A stretch of DNA of 64,000 nucleotides, from positions 1-64,000 of IMG/VR virus record IMGVR_UViG_3300047323_000304; one strand, written 5' to 3'. The notes under the pieces are model-generated. The model did not search any database. It had not been told where the DNA came from and was given only the letters and a program-made list of their open reading frames with translations. Source of the DNA: a virus. Shown piece by piece: positions 24,771 through 33,970 of this stretch. Numbering within the stretch: the stretch's first letter is position 1; each line of letters begins with the position of its first letter. A program made the position numbers and the translations under genes.

Positions 24771-27700
24771 ATGGCAGAAAATTATAAAAATTCAATATTA
24801 CTTGGGGTAAAGCTCAGACCAACATCAGAAGTACAAGCTGAATTGAACACATTAATTTCTCAATTAAACGGAAATTCTACTATAAAATTAGACATAGATA
24901 CAGGTCAAGCAAATCAATCATTAAAAGAATTTAGTAGTATGTTAAATAAAATTTCTGAGCAATTGAGAAGTGGTATAAATTTAAATGGAAATACGGATAA
25001 TGTTGATAAACAAGAACAAGCAGTAAGAAGATTGAGTTCTACTATTTCAAATATGCAAAATAAATTAAATACTGCAAGTAGTAACGGATTCATAAATGAG
25101 TCAGTATTAACTAACTTACAGAATAAATTAAATGGAATAAATACAAATACTGCCGAATCAGAAATCAAAGAATTACAAACTGCTATCAATAATTTATCTA
25201 GTACAGATTCTCAAATAGTTAGATTGCAAAATGCCATAACCAAGATGGAAACTGGTTTAACTAATATGAAAGGAAAATATGGTTCATTAGTTGGAGATAG
25301 TTCGTCAAGAACACAATTAGAGTCATATATTTCTCAAGTAGAAAAACTAAAAACAATATTAAATAGTTTACAAAATGGCGGAACTATTAGTGGGGCAAAA
25401 TTATCAAGTGAATTAAATTTAGGCACAAATGCAAATAGAGATTTAACTACTGCTGTTAGAAATAGTAGTAGTGCTTTAAAACTAGCTCAAGCTGACGCTA
25501 ACTCTTTTGGTCAAAGTATAAAAAATGCGTTATCTAATGCTGGATTATATGTTGGCACATATCAAGCTATTCAGATGATGGTTAACGCATTTAAAGATGG
25601 AGTATCTACAGTTATTCAAATGGATACGGCTCTTGGAAATTTAAATAAAGTTGTTTCTATGAGTTCTGCCCAATTAATACAAATGAGAGATAGTGCTGTC
25701 TCAATGGGACAAGAATTAGGGAGAAGTGCTATTGAAGTTGCTAATGCACAAGCGGAATTTGGAAGACTATACAAGACACAAGATGAAATAAATAGTATGA
25801 CAAAGGTATCTGTAATGGGTGCAAATGTTATGGATAATGTTTCATCAGCAGATGTTGCAAAGGGTTTAACTACAATTATAACTTCCATGAAATTAGAAGC
25901 AAAAGACTCAATGGGAATTTTAGACAGTATGAATGAAATTCAAAATAACTATAGGATTGGAGCTCATGATTTATTAAGTGCTTTGTCTGAAGTAGGTTCT
26001 ACTGCTTATACAAGTGGCACTAATTTAAAACAAGTTGAAGGATATATAACATCAATTGCAGTCGCTACTGGTAAAAGTGGTGATGAAATTGGGAATTCTT
26101 TACGTTCCATAATGGCAAGAGTTTATAAACTTGGAGCAGAAGGTTTAGAAGGAGAAGGTAAACCTGAAAAGATGTTGCATGATATGGGTGTTGAAGTAAG
26201 AGATTCCTCTGGTAATTTTAGGAATTTTTCAGCTATATTAACTGATTTAGATGTAAAATGGAAAACTATGTCAAATACTCAAAAAATAGCAACTGCCCAA
26301 GTTGTTGGCGGAATTAATAGATATAATGATTTCATGAGTCTTATGAACAACTATGGAATGGCAGTAGATTCTACAAATACAGCATTAAATTCACAAGGTT
26401 CTGCATTAAAAGAAAATGAAATTCATATGCAAACTGCGGAAGCAAAATTAGGAACATTGAAAGCGACTACCGAAGCATTCTATTTACATTTGATCAATTC
26501 AGATGCAATAAAATCTGCAATAGATGGATTAACTTTATTAGTTGGAACTTTTGGTAATTTACCTACAATTATTGGATTGACTACTTCTGCATTAGTAGCC
26601 TTTAGTGGAAAAGCAATAATAAGTGCAATTTCTAGTGTGGGAGGATATATAACTAGTTTAATTTCATTAGCTTCGACCGAAGGAATAGTAGCAACTGCCA
26701 CAGGAGAATTAACTTTAGCGATGTCTACAAATCCATTTGGATTAATTGCAATTGCTATAGCTAGTGTAACAGTAGGACTAGTGGCATTAAATCATGCTTA
26801 TGAAGAATCAACGGATTATATAGGAAAAATAAATGACGCAACAAAAGGACTTCAAGAATTAAAAACTAATGAAAATTTAGTAAAGCAATATAATGATTTA
26901 ACATCAACTATAGATAGCACAACTTCATCTGTTGAACAAGTAACTACTGCGAAAGAGAAGCTATTAGGAGTACAAAAACAATTGGCGACACAATATCCTA
27001 ATTTAATTGACGGATACACAAAAGAAGGTGACGCTTTAGTTCGAAATATAGGTTTGGTTGAAGACAAAATAACTAAAGATAAAAAAGCACTTGGTGCAGA
27101 AGCAGAAAGTAATTATGGGAAATTAATAAATCAAGTTAATAATAAACAAGTTAATAAAATGTATGATACTTCCAGAGATTCTATTTGGTATTTACCAAGC
27201 ACTTGGAAAAGTGATATTGAAGTTTATAATAATTTGTTAAAAGAATCTGAGAGTAATGAAAACGGCTTGTCTGAAAATAGAAAAAATAAATTAACTGAAT
27301 TGTCAACGAAGTTTGGAGATTTGAACAAAGCTATTGTAACAATGAAAGATAATGGACAAGATATTAGTGGTAAGCAAATGTTTGATTTTTCAACAGGAAA
27401 ATTAGTTGATGCTGTTGGTTACTTAAAAGATATTGAAAATCAATCGGTTAAAACATCTGATAAAACTAAATTAATATCAAAAGCTATGAAAGAACTAAGT
27501 TCATCAAATATAGGTCAAGAATCAATAGACGCACTAAATAAAGCTTATCCTAATCTTGGTATAAATGTGGATAATGCAAAAGAAAAAATTAAGACTCTAA
27601 ACGATGAAATTAATAATGGTAAGACAGATGGTATAGATGACCAAGCAAATGCTATATCTAAAGCAACTAAAGAATATGCTAAATCCACACAAGAAATTGC

Positions 27701-30377
27701 TAAAATGCAAGGATATCTTGATAAGATAAATAAAACTCATTCACTAACCCCAACACTTGTGGCTCAAATCAGTAAAGCGTATCCAGAACTAGCTAATCAA
27801 GTAGGAAATGTTACACAACTTGAAGAATCTTTAAAACAAAAGATGCAAGAACAAGCGGATTCACAGTTGGCTAATTATGAAATCATGATGGGGGCAGATC
27901 AAAGTTTCTATTCTGAAAAAATAAAAAACAATCAATCATTCGAGAATTCCTTAAATACATTCTTAAACTCATTTGTAACTAATAGTGAAGACGCTTATAA
28001 TATTGATACAAATAATTACAAAACACTTAATGAGTTAAAAGAAGGAATACAAGGAGATTTTGGTGAATCAATAAATAAATGGTTAAGTCAGTATGTTGAT
28101 ACATCTGCACAAGGATATTCAATTGATTTAAGTAATTTTAAAAGCTTAGCAGATGCGAAGCAAGGTATATTAAAAATACTTAAAGATGAAGTTGATAAAT
28201 TAAACCAAGCCATGGCAACTATGACTCAAAATATAGCAGATCAAGCTAAAATAGCTGATAATAAGACTGATACAACAAGTGGGTTGCAAGCGGAAAAACT
28301 TTATGGCAAAGATATAGATGCATTGCAAAGGTTGGCAGATAAACAGAAACAAGTACAAGGTGGAATTGATGATTTTAATGCTAGTTTTGATAAATTTGGA
28401 ATAGCTGAAAAAGGTCTTAGTGGGGGAAGTATTGGAAATGGTGGAACAGCATCCGGTTCATCTGGTAAGTCAAAATCCGAATCCGAAGCTGAAAAAGCAC
28501 AAAAACTTGCTGAAGAAATTGCTAAACTTAAATCTGAAATAGAACCTGATAGATATTTAGATTTCAATAATGCAGTAAAACAAGTTGATAATGAATTAAA
28601 TTTAAATAAAGGTATTAAGGATAATCTAAAAAAAGATAGCCCAGAATATCAAAGTGCTTTAGAAAAAGATATTAAATTATATCAAGATAAAACAGTTGCT
28701 TTAAATAATCTTAATGATGAACAAAAAAGAGAGAGAGATGAATTAAAAACCAAATTATCTAATCTTGGATTTGAATTTGATGCAACAGGTAAATTAATAA
28801 ATAGTCAAAAAACATTATTAGATATGCAAGAAAAAGTTAATGCTATGGGTGGAAATGATGAACCGGCAAAACAAGCTAAAGAGGATGCTATAAAAAATCT
28901 TAAAGACATCAATGATGAAACTAAGAAATATATAGAATTAGTTGGAGATAAAATTCCTAAAACTACTGAAGAATGGGAAGAACAAGCTAATGCGATTGCT
29001 AAAGTTAAAGATGAAATGAAAGAAACTTTAGCTAATTATAGAGATAAAATAGCTGGATATGAATTAGAAGAATTGCAATCTAAACAGAAAAAATCAGAAG
29101 AAGATTTAGAAAACGCTGAAAAGAAAAAGAAAAAAGCTTTAGAAGATGCTAAAAAGGCTAAAGCTGATGAATTAGATGCACAAATAAAAGCACTACAAGA
29201 CCAAATAAAAGCTTTGGATGATGAATCGGCAGATAATGAGAAAAAGTTAGCTAAACTGAAGGCCGAAAGAAATTTATGGTTAAAAGATGACAGTGTATTC
29301 TCAAAAAGTAAGATTGCAGACTTAGATACTAAGATTGCAGAAACTGAGAAAACAATTAAAAAAGATAATCTTAATAAGCAAATTGAAAAATTTCAAGATG
29401 AAAAGGATAAATCGGATAAAAATTATGATAAAAAATTATCTGATTTAGATAGTTATTATGAAAAAACAAAAGAAAAGCAAAAAAAATCTGATGATGATTC
29501 AAAGCTTGAAGAAAAAGCATATGAAAAAGCTGATAAATTATTAAAGAGTAATAATCAAAAAGAGATACTTGACCTTATGACTAAATATGGAAAGTCATAT
29601 AAAGATGTAGGCACATTATTAGGACAAAACTTTAAAGATGGTTGGATTGCACAAATTGAACAAGCTAAGAAAGAATATTCTAGTTTGATGGGAAATTTGA
29701 GTGGAACTAATAGTTCAAATTCTTCTAATTCAGATAGTGGTATAACTACAGGTAATAAAGTCAAAGTGTCAAATACATCAACTAAAATATATAGTGAATC
29801 TGATTCTAGTGGTTATTCTAAGGGAACTGCATCTGATAATTCAATAAGTAGTAGTGATTCATTTACTGTAGCAGAAACTAATAATGGAAAAGCTTTATTA
29901 GTAGGTTCAGGTGGTGGTACTGCTGGATGGGTTAATTTAAATGATATAGCTAGTTATGATACTGGTGGTAGAACGCCTGATAATGTACCAAATGAAGGTG
30001 TAGTAGGTATTTTACATAAGAAAGAAAAGATACTTAATGAGAATGAAACTAATACATTTGATAATATGAAATCACAATTAGATCAAACATTTGAATGGAT
30101 TAAATCTACTGGTAGTGTGATATCAGGTCAACTATCAAGTCAATATGGAAATATAGGAAATTACACAATGCCAAGTTTAGGAACTGATTTGAATAGTCTA
30201 ACAAATGGAGTTACGAATAATACTAGTACTGATAATAGTAATACACAATCTATAAGTATGCCAATTACTATTATAAATCAAAAAGGTGCTGAAGCAGTAA
30301 CTGAACAACAAATAGAGAAAATCATGACAAAAGTTACGAAGAAACAAGCAACTAGATATGGTGGAAGACCAAGATAA
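24771..30377 (+). CDS. Tail tape measure protein (TP901 type)
   Basis: 1868 residues. A long helical N-terminus leads into the TP901 core (from about 275: MDTALGNLNKVVSM, then NNYRIGAHDLLSALSEVG, KSGDEIGNSLRSIMARVY and ILTDLDVKWKTMS). A hydrophobic Gly/Ala/Ile stretch (about 585-680) follows, as in proteins that enter the host membrane. A Lys/Glu coiled coil spans about 1424-1590, an SH3-like part about 1660-1727, and a DTGGRTPDNVP motif ends the core. ATG 24771 follows AAAGGAGAT; ATG 24750 is its spacer. The length predicts a tail of about 280 nm. Confidence 0.93.
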   Translation: MAENYKNSILLGVKLRPTSEVQAELNTLISQLNGNSTIKLDIDTGQANQSLKEFSSMLNKISEQLRSGINLNGNTDNVDKQEQAVRRLSSTISNMQNKLNTASSNGFINESVLTNLQNKLNGINTNTAESEIKELQTAINNLSSTDSQIVRLQNAITKMETGLTNMKGKYGSLVGDSSSRTQLESYISQVEKLKTILNSLQNGGTISGAKLSSELNLGTNANRDLTTAVRNSSSALKLAQADANSFGQSIKNALSNAGLYVGTYQAIQMMVNAFKDGVSTVIQMDTALGNLNKVVSMSSAQLIQMRDSAVSMGQELGRSAIEVANAQAEFGRLYKTQDEINSMTKVSVMGANVMDNVSSADVAKGLTTIITSMKLEAKDSMGILDSMNEIQNNYRIGAHDLLSALSEVGSTAYTSGTNLKQVEGYITSIAVATGKSGDEIGNSLRSIMARVYKLGAEGLEGEGKPEKMLHDMGVEVRDSSGNFRNFSAILTDLDVKWKTMSNTQKIATAQVVGGINRYNDFMSLMNNYGMAVDSTNTALNSQGSALKENEIHMQTAEAKLGTLKATTEAFYLHLINSDAIKSAIDGLTLLVGTFGNLPTIIGLTTSALVAFSGKAIISAISSVGGYITSLISLASTEGIVATATGELTLAMSTNPFGLIAIAIASVTVGLVALNHAYEESTDYIGKINDATKGLQELKTNENLVKQYNDLTSTIDSTTSSVEQVTTAKEKLLGVQKQLATQYPNLIDGYTKEGDALVRNIGLVEDKITKDKKALGAEAESNYGKLINQVNNKQVNKMYDTSRDSIWYLPSTWKSDIEVYNNLLKESESNENGLSENRKNKLTELSTKFGDLNKAIVTMKDNGQDISGKQMFDFSTGKLVDAVGYLKDIENQSVKTSDKTKLISKAMKELSSSNIGQESIDALNKAYPNLGINVDNAKEKIKTLNDEINNGKTDGIDDQANAISKATKEYAKSTQEIAKMQGYLDKINKTHSLTPTLVAQISKAYPELANQVGNVTQLEESLKQKMQEQADSQLANYEIMMGADQSFYSEKIKNNQSFENSLNTFLNSFVTNSEDAYNIDTNNYKTLNELKEGIQGDFGESINKWLSQYVDTSAQGYSIDLSNFKSLADAKQGILKILKDEVDKLNQAMATMTQNIADQAKIADNKTDTTSGLQAEKLYGKDIDALQRLADKQKQVQGGIDDFNASFDKFGIAEKGLSGGSIGNGGTASGSSGKSKSESEAEKAQKLAEEIAKLKSEIEPDRYLDFNNAVKQVDNELNLNKGIKDNLKKDSPEYQSALEKDIKLYQDKTVALNNLNDEQKRERDELKTKLSNLGFEFDATGKLINSQKTLLDMQEKVNAMGGNDEPAKQAKEDAIKNLKDINDETKKYIELVGDKIPKTTEEWEEQANAIAKVKDEMKETLANYRDKIAGYELEELQSKQKKSEEDLENAEKKKKKALEDAKKAKADELDAQIKALQDQIKALDDESADNEKKLAKLKAERNLWLKDDSVFSKSKIADLDTKIAETEKTIKKDNLNKQIEKFQDEKDKSDKNYDKKLSDLDSYYEKTKEKQKKSDDDSKLEEKAYEKADKLLKSNNQKEILDLMTKYGKSYKDVGTLLGQNFKDGWIAQIEQAKKEYSSLMGNLSGTNSSNSSNSDSGITTGNKVKVSNTSTKIYSESDSSGYSKGTASDNSISSSDSFTVAETNNGKALLVGSGGGTAGWVNLNDIASYDTGGRTPDNVPNEGVVGILHKKEKILNENETNTFDNMKSQLDQTFEWIKSTGSVISGQLSSQYGNIGNYTMPSLGTDLNSLTNGVTNNTSTDNSNTQSISMPITIINQKGAEAVTEQQIEKIMTKVTKKQATRYGGRPR

Positions 30378-30408
30378 ATAAAATATAAAATTAAATAGTA
30401 AACAGTTA

Positions 30409-30470
30409 AAACACATGTTTTAATAAGTCTTAAATGATTTATAGGACATGTGTTTAATAGTGCTTATTTT
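30409..30470 (+). terminator. Terminator-like inverted repeat after the tape measure gene
   Basis: AAACACATGT (30409-30418) pairs perfectly with ACATGTGTTT (30446-30455); a T-rich stretch (TTATTTTTAG) follows after nine bases. Confidence 0.6.
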
Positions 30471-30511
30471 TAGTAAATAAATTATAAATAAAGAAAGGGG
30501 TTGATTAATAC

Positions 30512-31330
30512 ATGGATTACCAGCATTTCGATTCATTTAATCTAACTGATATGAGAACTGGAAAAACTAAAAATATATTCGATGATTTCGGTGGAAGAAT
30601 AATTAATACAAATGAAACTACTTATGACAGAGAATGTATGCCACAATTAAACTTTATTACTGATAAGAATGATACTAGAGACGGTGAGATATTTATTGGT
30701 GGAACATTAGGAACGAGGATTATAGATATGACATGTTTCTTTTCTGAAGAAGATGGGGGTGGAGATTTATCTGAATTAAAAAGATGGTTATTTAAACAAC
30801 ATAATAACAAAAAACTCCAACAAATGTTTGAGTGGGATGGAACAGATGATAATTCTGCTATTTTTGCAATTGAATCTGGTGGTTGGCAATCTAAAGTCTA
30901 TTATCAAAAGAAGTTTTTTGGAGAAATTCCACTAAAATTTGTATGTCATTCGCCTTATTACTTCATTAAAGATGAAAAAGATATTTCTTTTATTGGGTTA
31001 AAAGTAGGAGATATAAAAAATATTAGATGTGCAGGAAATACTGAAAGTTTTCCATTGATTAAGATAGTTCCTAGTGGTACACAATCTATTGTAAAATTTA
31101 ATTGGAATGGCTTAATTGTCACTTTAAATAATGTAGACAAACCTATCTATTTAGATTGTTGGCTTAGTTCTTGTTATGAATATATAAATGGTATTATAAC
31201 TCCAACTAATAAATGTAGTACAACTCTATATAAGGATTTTCCATTAGTAGATGCGGATTTACCTAATTCTATAACTGTATTACAAGGAAATTTTGATATG
31301 ATTATTACTTTAAATAGTAGAATTATATAA
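30512..31330 (+). CDS. Distal tail protein (Dit, Sipho_tail family)
   Basis: 272 residues following the tape measure gene. The N-terminal part has the features of Gram-positive Dit proteins: a beta-rich start, GTLGTRIIDMTCFFS, SELKRWLFKQHNNKKLQ and a FAIESGGWQSKV region, then FGEIPLKFVCHSPYYF. The C-terminal galectin-like domain is beta-rich. Dit forms the hub ring joining tube and baseplate. The ribosome site is AAAGGGGTTGA. Confidence 0.82.
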   Translation: MDYQHFDSFNLTDMRTGKTKNIFDDFGGRIINTNETTYDRECMPQLNFITDKNDTRDGEIFIGGTLGTRIIDMTCFFSEEDGGGDLSELKRWLFKQHNNKKLQQMFEWDGTDDNSAIFAIESGGWQSKVYYQKKFFGEIPLKFVCHSPYYFIKDEKDISFIGLKVGDIKNIRCAGNTESFPLIKIVPSGTQSIVKFNWNGLIVTLNNVDKPIYLDCWLSSCYEYINGIITPTNKCSTTLYKDFPLVDADLPNSITVLQGNFDMIITLNSRII

Positions 31331-31345
31331 ATAAATATAAAGATA

Positions 31346-31374
31346 TTGTTAAGTATAACCTTAAGTAGTAAAAT
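31346..31374 (+). promoter_or_regulatory. Candidate promoter of the second accessory block
   Basis: TTGTTA (31346-31351), a 17-bp spacer, and TAAAAT (31369-31374), right after the dit gene. CCTTAA/TTAAGG and AAATAGT/ACTATTT inverted repeats lie over and after it. Confidence 0.45.
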
Positions 31375-31410
31375 AGTTATATAAATACTATTTAAGGGGA
31401 TGAAATAATA

Positions 31411-31725
31411 ATGAAAAAAACTATGGGAATATTAACAATACTATTAGGTATTATATCATGCATTATGTTTTTTCAAGCAGGAAGTCATTTAAATGATAAT
31501 GGAAAAGAAATGAAGCAACTAAAATCTCAAGGTGGAACATCGCTTGCAGAAGCTTATTATCAAGATATTGGAGAAATAAGCAAGGGGTTAGGAAGTCTTT
31601 GTTATGCTTTTGGATTTGGGTCTCTTGCCATATCAATTGGAATAGGTGGAAATTTATATCAAACTGAAAATAAAATAGTTTCACGTAATAATGTTATTGA
31701 ATTAGGTGAAAATGATGGTAAGTAA
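31411..31725 (+). CDS. Two-segment membrane protein of unknown function
   Basis: 104 residues with a hydrophobic N-terminus (MGILTILLGIISCIMFFQAG) and a second, Gly-rich hydrophobic segment (SLCYAFGFGSLAISIGIGG, about 64-82). It has a TAAGGGGATG site. Its end overlaps the start of the next membrane protein. Both lie in the accessory block between dit and tal, so they are probably lysogen-expressed cargo. Confidence 0.65.
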   Translation: MKKTMGILTILLGIISCIMFFQAGSHLNDNGKEMKQLKSQGGTSLAEAYYQDIGEISKGLGSLCYAFGFGSLAISIGIGGNLYQTENKIVSRNNVIELGENDGK

Positions 31726-32341
31726 AATTAAAAATTTATATAATTTTGTAATAGTAAAGCATAAAAAATTAACTATCATTATTGGCGTAATTACAATAAT
31801 ATTAATAACAATAATCGGAACAGGATATTTTTATTATGGTATAGGAATGTCAGAACAACATAAAAACGATAGAATAAAATCAGTAGTATTAAATAAAGAA
31901 TATGATAAAGCTACAGAAATGACAAATAGATATTTTAATAAAACAGACGAACAATCCATTGCTATAAAAAAAGTTAATATGTCATTAATTGATTTATGTA
32001 AAACTACCAATACAGGGAGTTTAGAAGAAGCTACAAGCAAATATAAAGCTTTACAAGAACAGCTAAATACAGTGAAAATAATAAAAGTAGATATAACTAA
32101 AGAAAAATATAATAGCAGTTATCATAATGTTGAAGTTACTGTTCAAAATAATGGAAAAGAAAATATAAATTATGTAAAAATAGGATTAGATTTTAAAGAT
32201 AAGAATGGGAATATTATTCAAAGTGATTGGACAAATGATAGTTCTGTTATAAAGCCTAATGCTAAACAGACTATTAAAAAGATGGTAAGTAATGATATTA
32301 AATATGATACAGTACAGGCAGAAGTACAAGATTTTAGATAA
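31715..32341 (+). CDS. Membrane-anchored protein with FxLYD-like domain
   Basis: About 208 residues. After a short Lys-rich cytoplasmic part comes a membrane segment (LTIIIGVITIILITIIGTG, about 17-35). A helical linker follows, then a beta domain at the C-terminus (VTVQNNGKENINYVKIGLDF, KDKNGNIIQSDWTND, SSVIKPNAKQTI), which matches the FxLYD pattern of surface proteins. The start is ATG 31715 or 31712, with AGGTGA upstream, overlapping the previous gene. The linker resembles 23801-24124. Confidence 0.72.
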   Translation: MVSKIKNLYNFVIVKHKKLTIIIGVITIILITIIGTGYFYYGIGMSEQHKNDRIKSVVLNKEYDKATEMTNRYFNKTDEQSIAIKKVNMSLIDLCKTTNTGSLEEATSKYKALQEQLNTVKIIKVDITKEKYNSSYHNVEVTVQNNGKENINYVKIGLDFKDKNGNIIQSDWTNDSSVIKPNAKQTIKKMVSNDIKYDTVQAEVQDFR

Positions 32342-32362
32342 AATTAAATATATAAAATATGT

Positions 32363-32396
32363 AAGACTAACCGATTTTGGCTAGTCTTTTTTGTAT
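32363..32396. terminator. Bidirectional terminator between membrane gene and repressor B
   Basis: AAGACTAACC (32363-32372) pairs with GGCTAGTCTT (32379-32388) with one mismatch, then TTTTTTG. It closely resembles the terminator at the same place in module A (20542-20576). Confidence 0.75.
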
Positions 32397-33070
32397 GTGT
32401 TTAATAAATTATTGGATTCATTTATAAAATTCATTAACTCATTATCACTTATTTCATATAGACCACCATTATTATAAATTTTAATAATTTTTGATATGAA
32501 ATTTATAAGTGGCTTACTATTAGATTGTTTAACAATCAATGTATATAGAGAACGATAGGAAAGTATAAATTTAAATTGAAAAGAAGTTGTATTTTGATCC
32601 CGATAAGCTTCTATTTCTTTTCTAATTCTAATTGGTAAAGAAGATAAATCTGCATTAGATATGATACTATTTATAATTAATTCTAAATTTTCTTCAAGAG
32701 TATATTCTATATCTAATCTTTCTTGAATTTGTTCTATTTCATATAATTCATCTTCTTCACATAATTCATCATTAGTATAATTATTTCCGTTTTTAATTTT
32801 ATCTATTATTTCTAAAGTTTCTGTATTTAATAAATTTTTCTTATTTGTATTATTATAATCAAAAATTGTTAATTGTGGTTCTATTTCAAATATATCATTA
32901 GGCGTAATATCTAACATATTACAAAGCTTTTCTAATATATCATATTTAATGGAAGTAGTTTCACCTTTAACAATTTTCCCTAAATTATTTTGTGTAACTC
33001 CTATTTCTTTAGATAATGAGTATACTGATATATTTTTATTATCTAAAATTTCTTGTAATTTAATTTTCAT
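32381..33070 (-). CDS. Cro/CI-type repressor B
   Basis: 229 residues. The helix-turn-helix is clear: VYSLSKEIGVTQNNLGKIVK (about 16-35), followed by LEKLCNMLDITPNDIFEIE. The C-terminal domain is a paralog of that in repressor A (20564-21355), and the genes share orientation, position next to a leader-bearing divergent promoter, and terminator type. The ribosome site AAAGGAGGTAA is strong. It presumably represses its own promoter and the divergent one. Confidence 0.87.
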   Translation of the reverse strand: MKIKLQEILDNKNISVYSLSKEIGVTQNNLGKIVKGETTSIKYDILEKLCNMLDITPNDIFEIEPQLTIFDYNNTNKKNLLNTETLEIIDKIKNGNNYTNDELCEEDELYEIEQIQERLDIEYTLEENLELIINSIISNADLSSLPIRIRKEIEAYRDQNTTSFQFKFILSYRSLYTLIVKQSNSKPLINFISKIIKIYNNGGLYEISDNELMNFINESNNLLNTYKKD

Positions 33071-33091
33071 TATAATTACCTCCTTTGTTTA

Positions 33092-33127
33092 AATATATTA
33101 TACCTCAACATATATTATGTTTGCAAA
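33092..33127 (-). promoter_or_regulatory. Promoter of repressor B
   Basis: On the minus strand, TTGCAA lies 18 bp upstream of TATAAT. Between them is AACATA-ATA-TATGTT, an inverted repeat (33107-33121) that may be an operator. Confidence 0.6.
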
Positions 33128-33147
33128 TATTTTTTAAAAAATAACTA

Positions 33148-33176
33148 TTGACAGATAGTATGTGAAGAGATATTAT
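33148..33176 (+). promoter_or_regulatory. Consensus promoter of the repressor B divergent operon
   Basis: TTGACA (33148-33153), a 17-bp spacer, and TATTAT (33171-33176). ACTAT/ATAGT (33145-33160) is an inverted repeat over the -35, and the perfect palindrome TTATGTATACATAA (33173-33186) covers the -10 and start site. Confidence 0.82.
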
Positions 33177-33180
33177 GTAT

Positions 33181-33300
33181 ACATAAGGTAAGTTAATCCA
33201 ATTTACCTAAATAAAAATAAGGCAGTAACAATATTGCTACCACCAACTCTCGCAAAGTTAGTATAGCATAAAATTACTCCTTAATCAATAAGGGAGATGT
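33181..33300 (+). promoter_or_regulatory. Conserved structured 5' leader, copy B
   Basis: Helix 1: GGTAAGTT (33187-33194) with AATTTACC (33200-33207), loop AATCC as in copy A. Helix 2: GTA and CAAT with ATTG and TAC, again flanked by CA/CA. Helix 3: AAC with GTT, loop TCTCGCAAA. TAGTATAGCA is identical. CTCCTTA (33277-33283) can pair with the ribosome site TAAGGGAG (33289-33296), so translation control is possible in this copy. Confidence 0.65.
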
Positions 33301-33307
33301 ATTAATT

Positions 33308-33970
33308 ATGGGAAATCAATTACAAATTTTTAACAATGAGGAATTTGGACAAGTTAGAAGTATAAGATTGAAAGGAAAAGATTATTTTGTAGCCAATGAT
33401 ATAGCAAAGGCATTAGGTTATATTTCGCCAAAGGACGCAATTACAAGACATTGTAAGGGGGCGACAAAAGTAAGCTACCTTACTGAAGGAGGAAATCAAG
33501 AAGTTAAGTTTATTCCAGAAGGGGATATATTTAGATTAGTGTCTAGGTCAAAATTACCTAACGCTGAAAAATTTGAATGTTGGATATTTGATGACTTACT
33601 TCCAACACTAAGACGAACAGGGAAATATGAACTACATAATGAGGAAGATGAAAAATCACAAACAGAATTAGAACAAATAGCAACCAATATATTTGGACAA
33701 TTAGATACTAAAATCACTAAGTTGGATGAGTATTATAGACCTAGACATAAAACCAAACTAGGATTAAATAAATTTATTAAAGATTGTTTAGGTGATAATG
33801 CCACAACAGAGAATTGCAAGAAAGCTAAGAATACATTATTAACTCTTTTAGGTAATTATTCTATATATGAAGAAGTACCTATAGATAGATTACAAGATAC
33901 TAATACTATAGCTAGGTTATACGATATTTGCAAAAATATTAACAATTCTATAGTTGGAGGTATACAATAA
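33308..33970 (+). CDS. Bro-N domain antirepressor-like protein
   Basis: 220 residues. Bro-N domain: KDYFVANDIAKALGYISPKD (about 25-44), then IPEGDIFRLVSRSKLPNAEKF and WIFDDLLPTLRRTGKY. The C-terminal part is different from that of 17326-18081 (GLNKFIKDCLGDNATTENC). It is the first gene after the leader of module B, so a repressor/antirepressor pair is likely. The stop overlaps the next start (TAATG). Confidence 0.82.
   Translation: MGNQLQIFNNEEFGQVRSIRLKGKDYFVANDIAKALGYISPKDAITRHCKGATKVSYLTEGGNQEVKFIPEGDIFRLVSRSKLPNAEKFECWIFDDLLPTLRRTGKYELHNEEDEKSQTELEQIATNIFGQLDTKITKLDEYYRPRHKTKLGLNKFIKDCLGDNATTENCKKAKNTLLTLLGNYSIYEEVPIDRLQDTNTIARLYDICKNINNSIVGGIQ

Noticed and set aside
24650-24780. Programmed frameshift linking the chaperone to a longer product before the tape measure gene
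   Set aside because: No X-XXY-YYZ slippery heptamer was seen near the end of 24174-24707, and a strong terminator follows directly.
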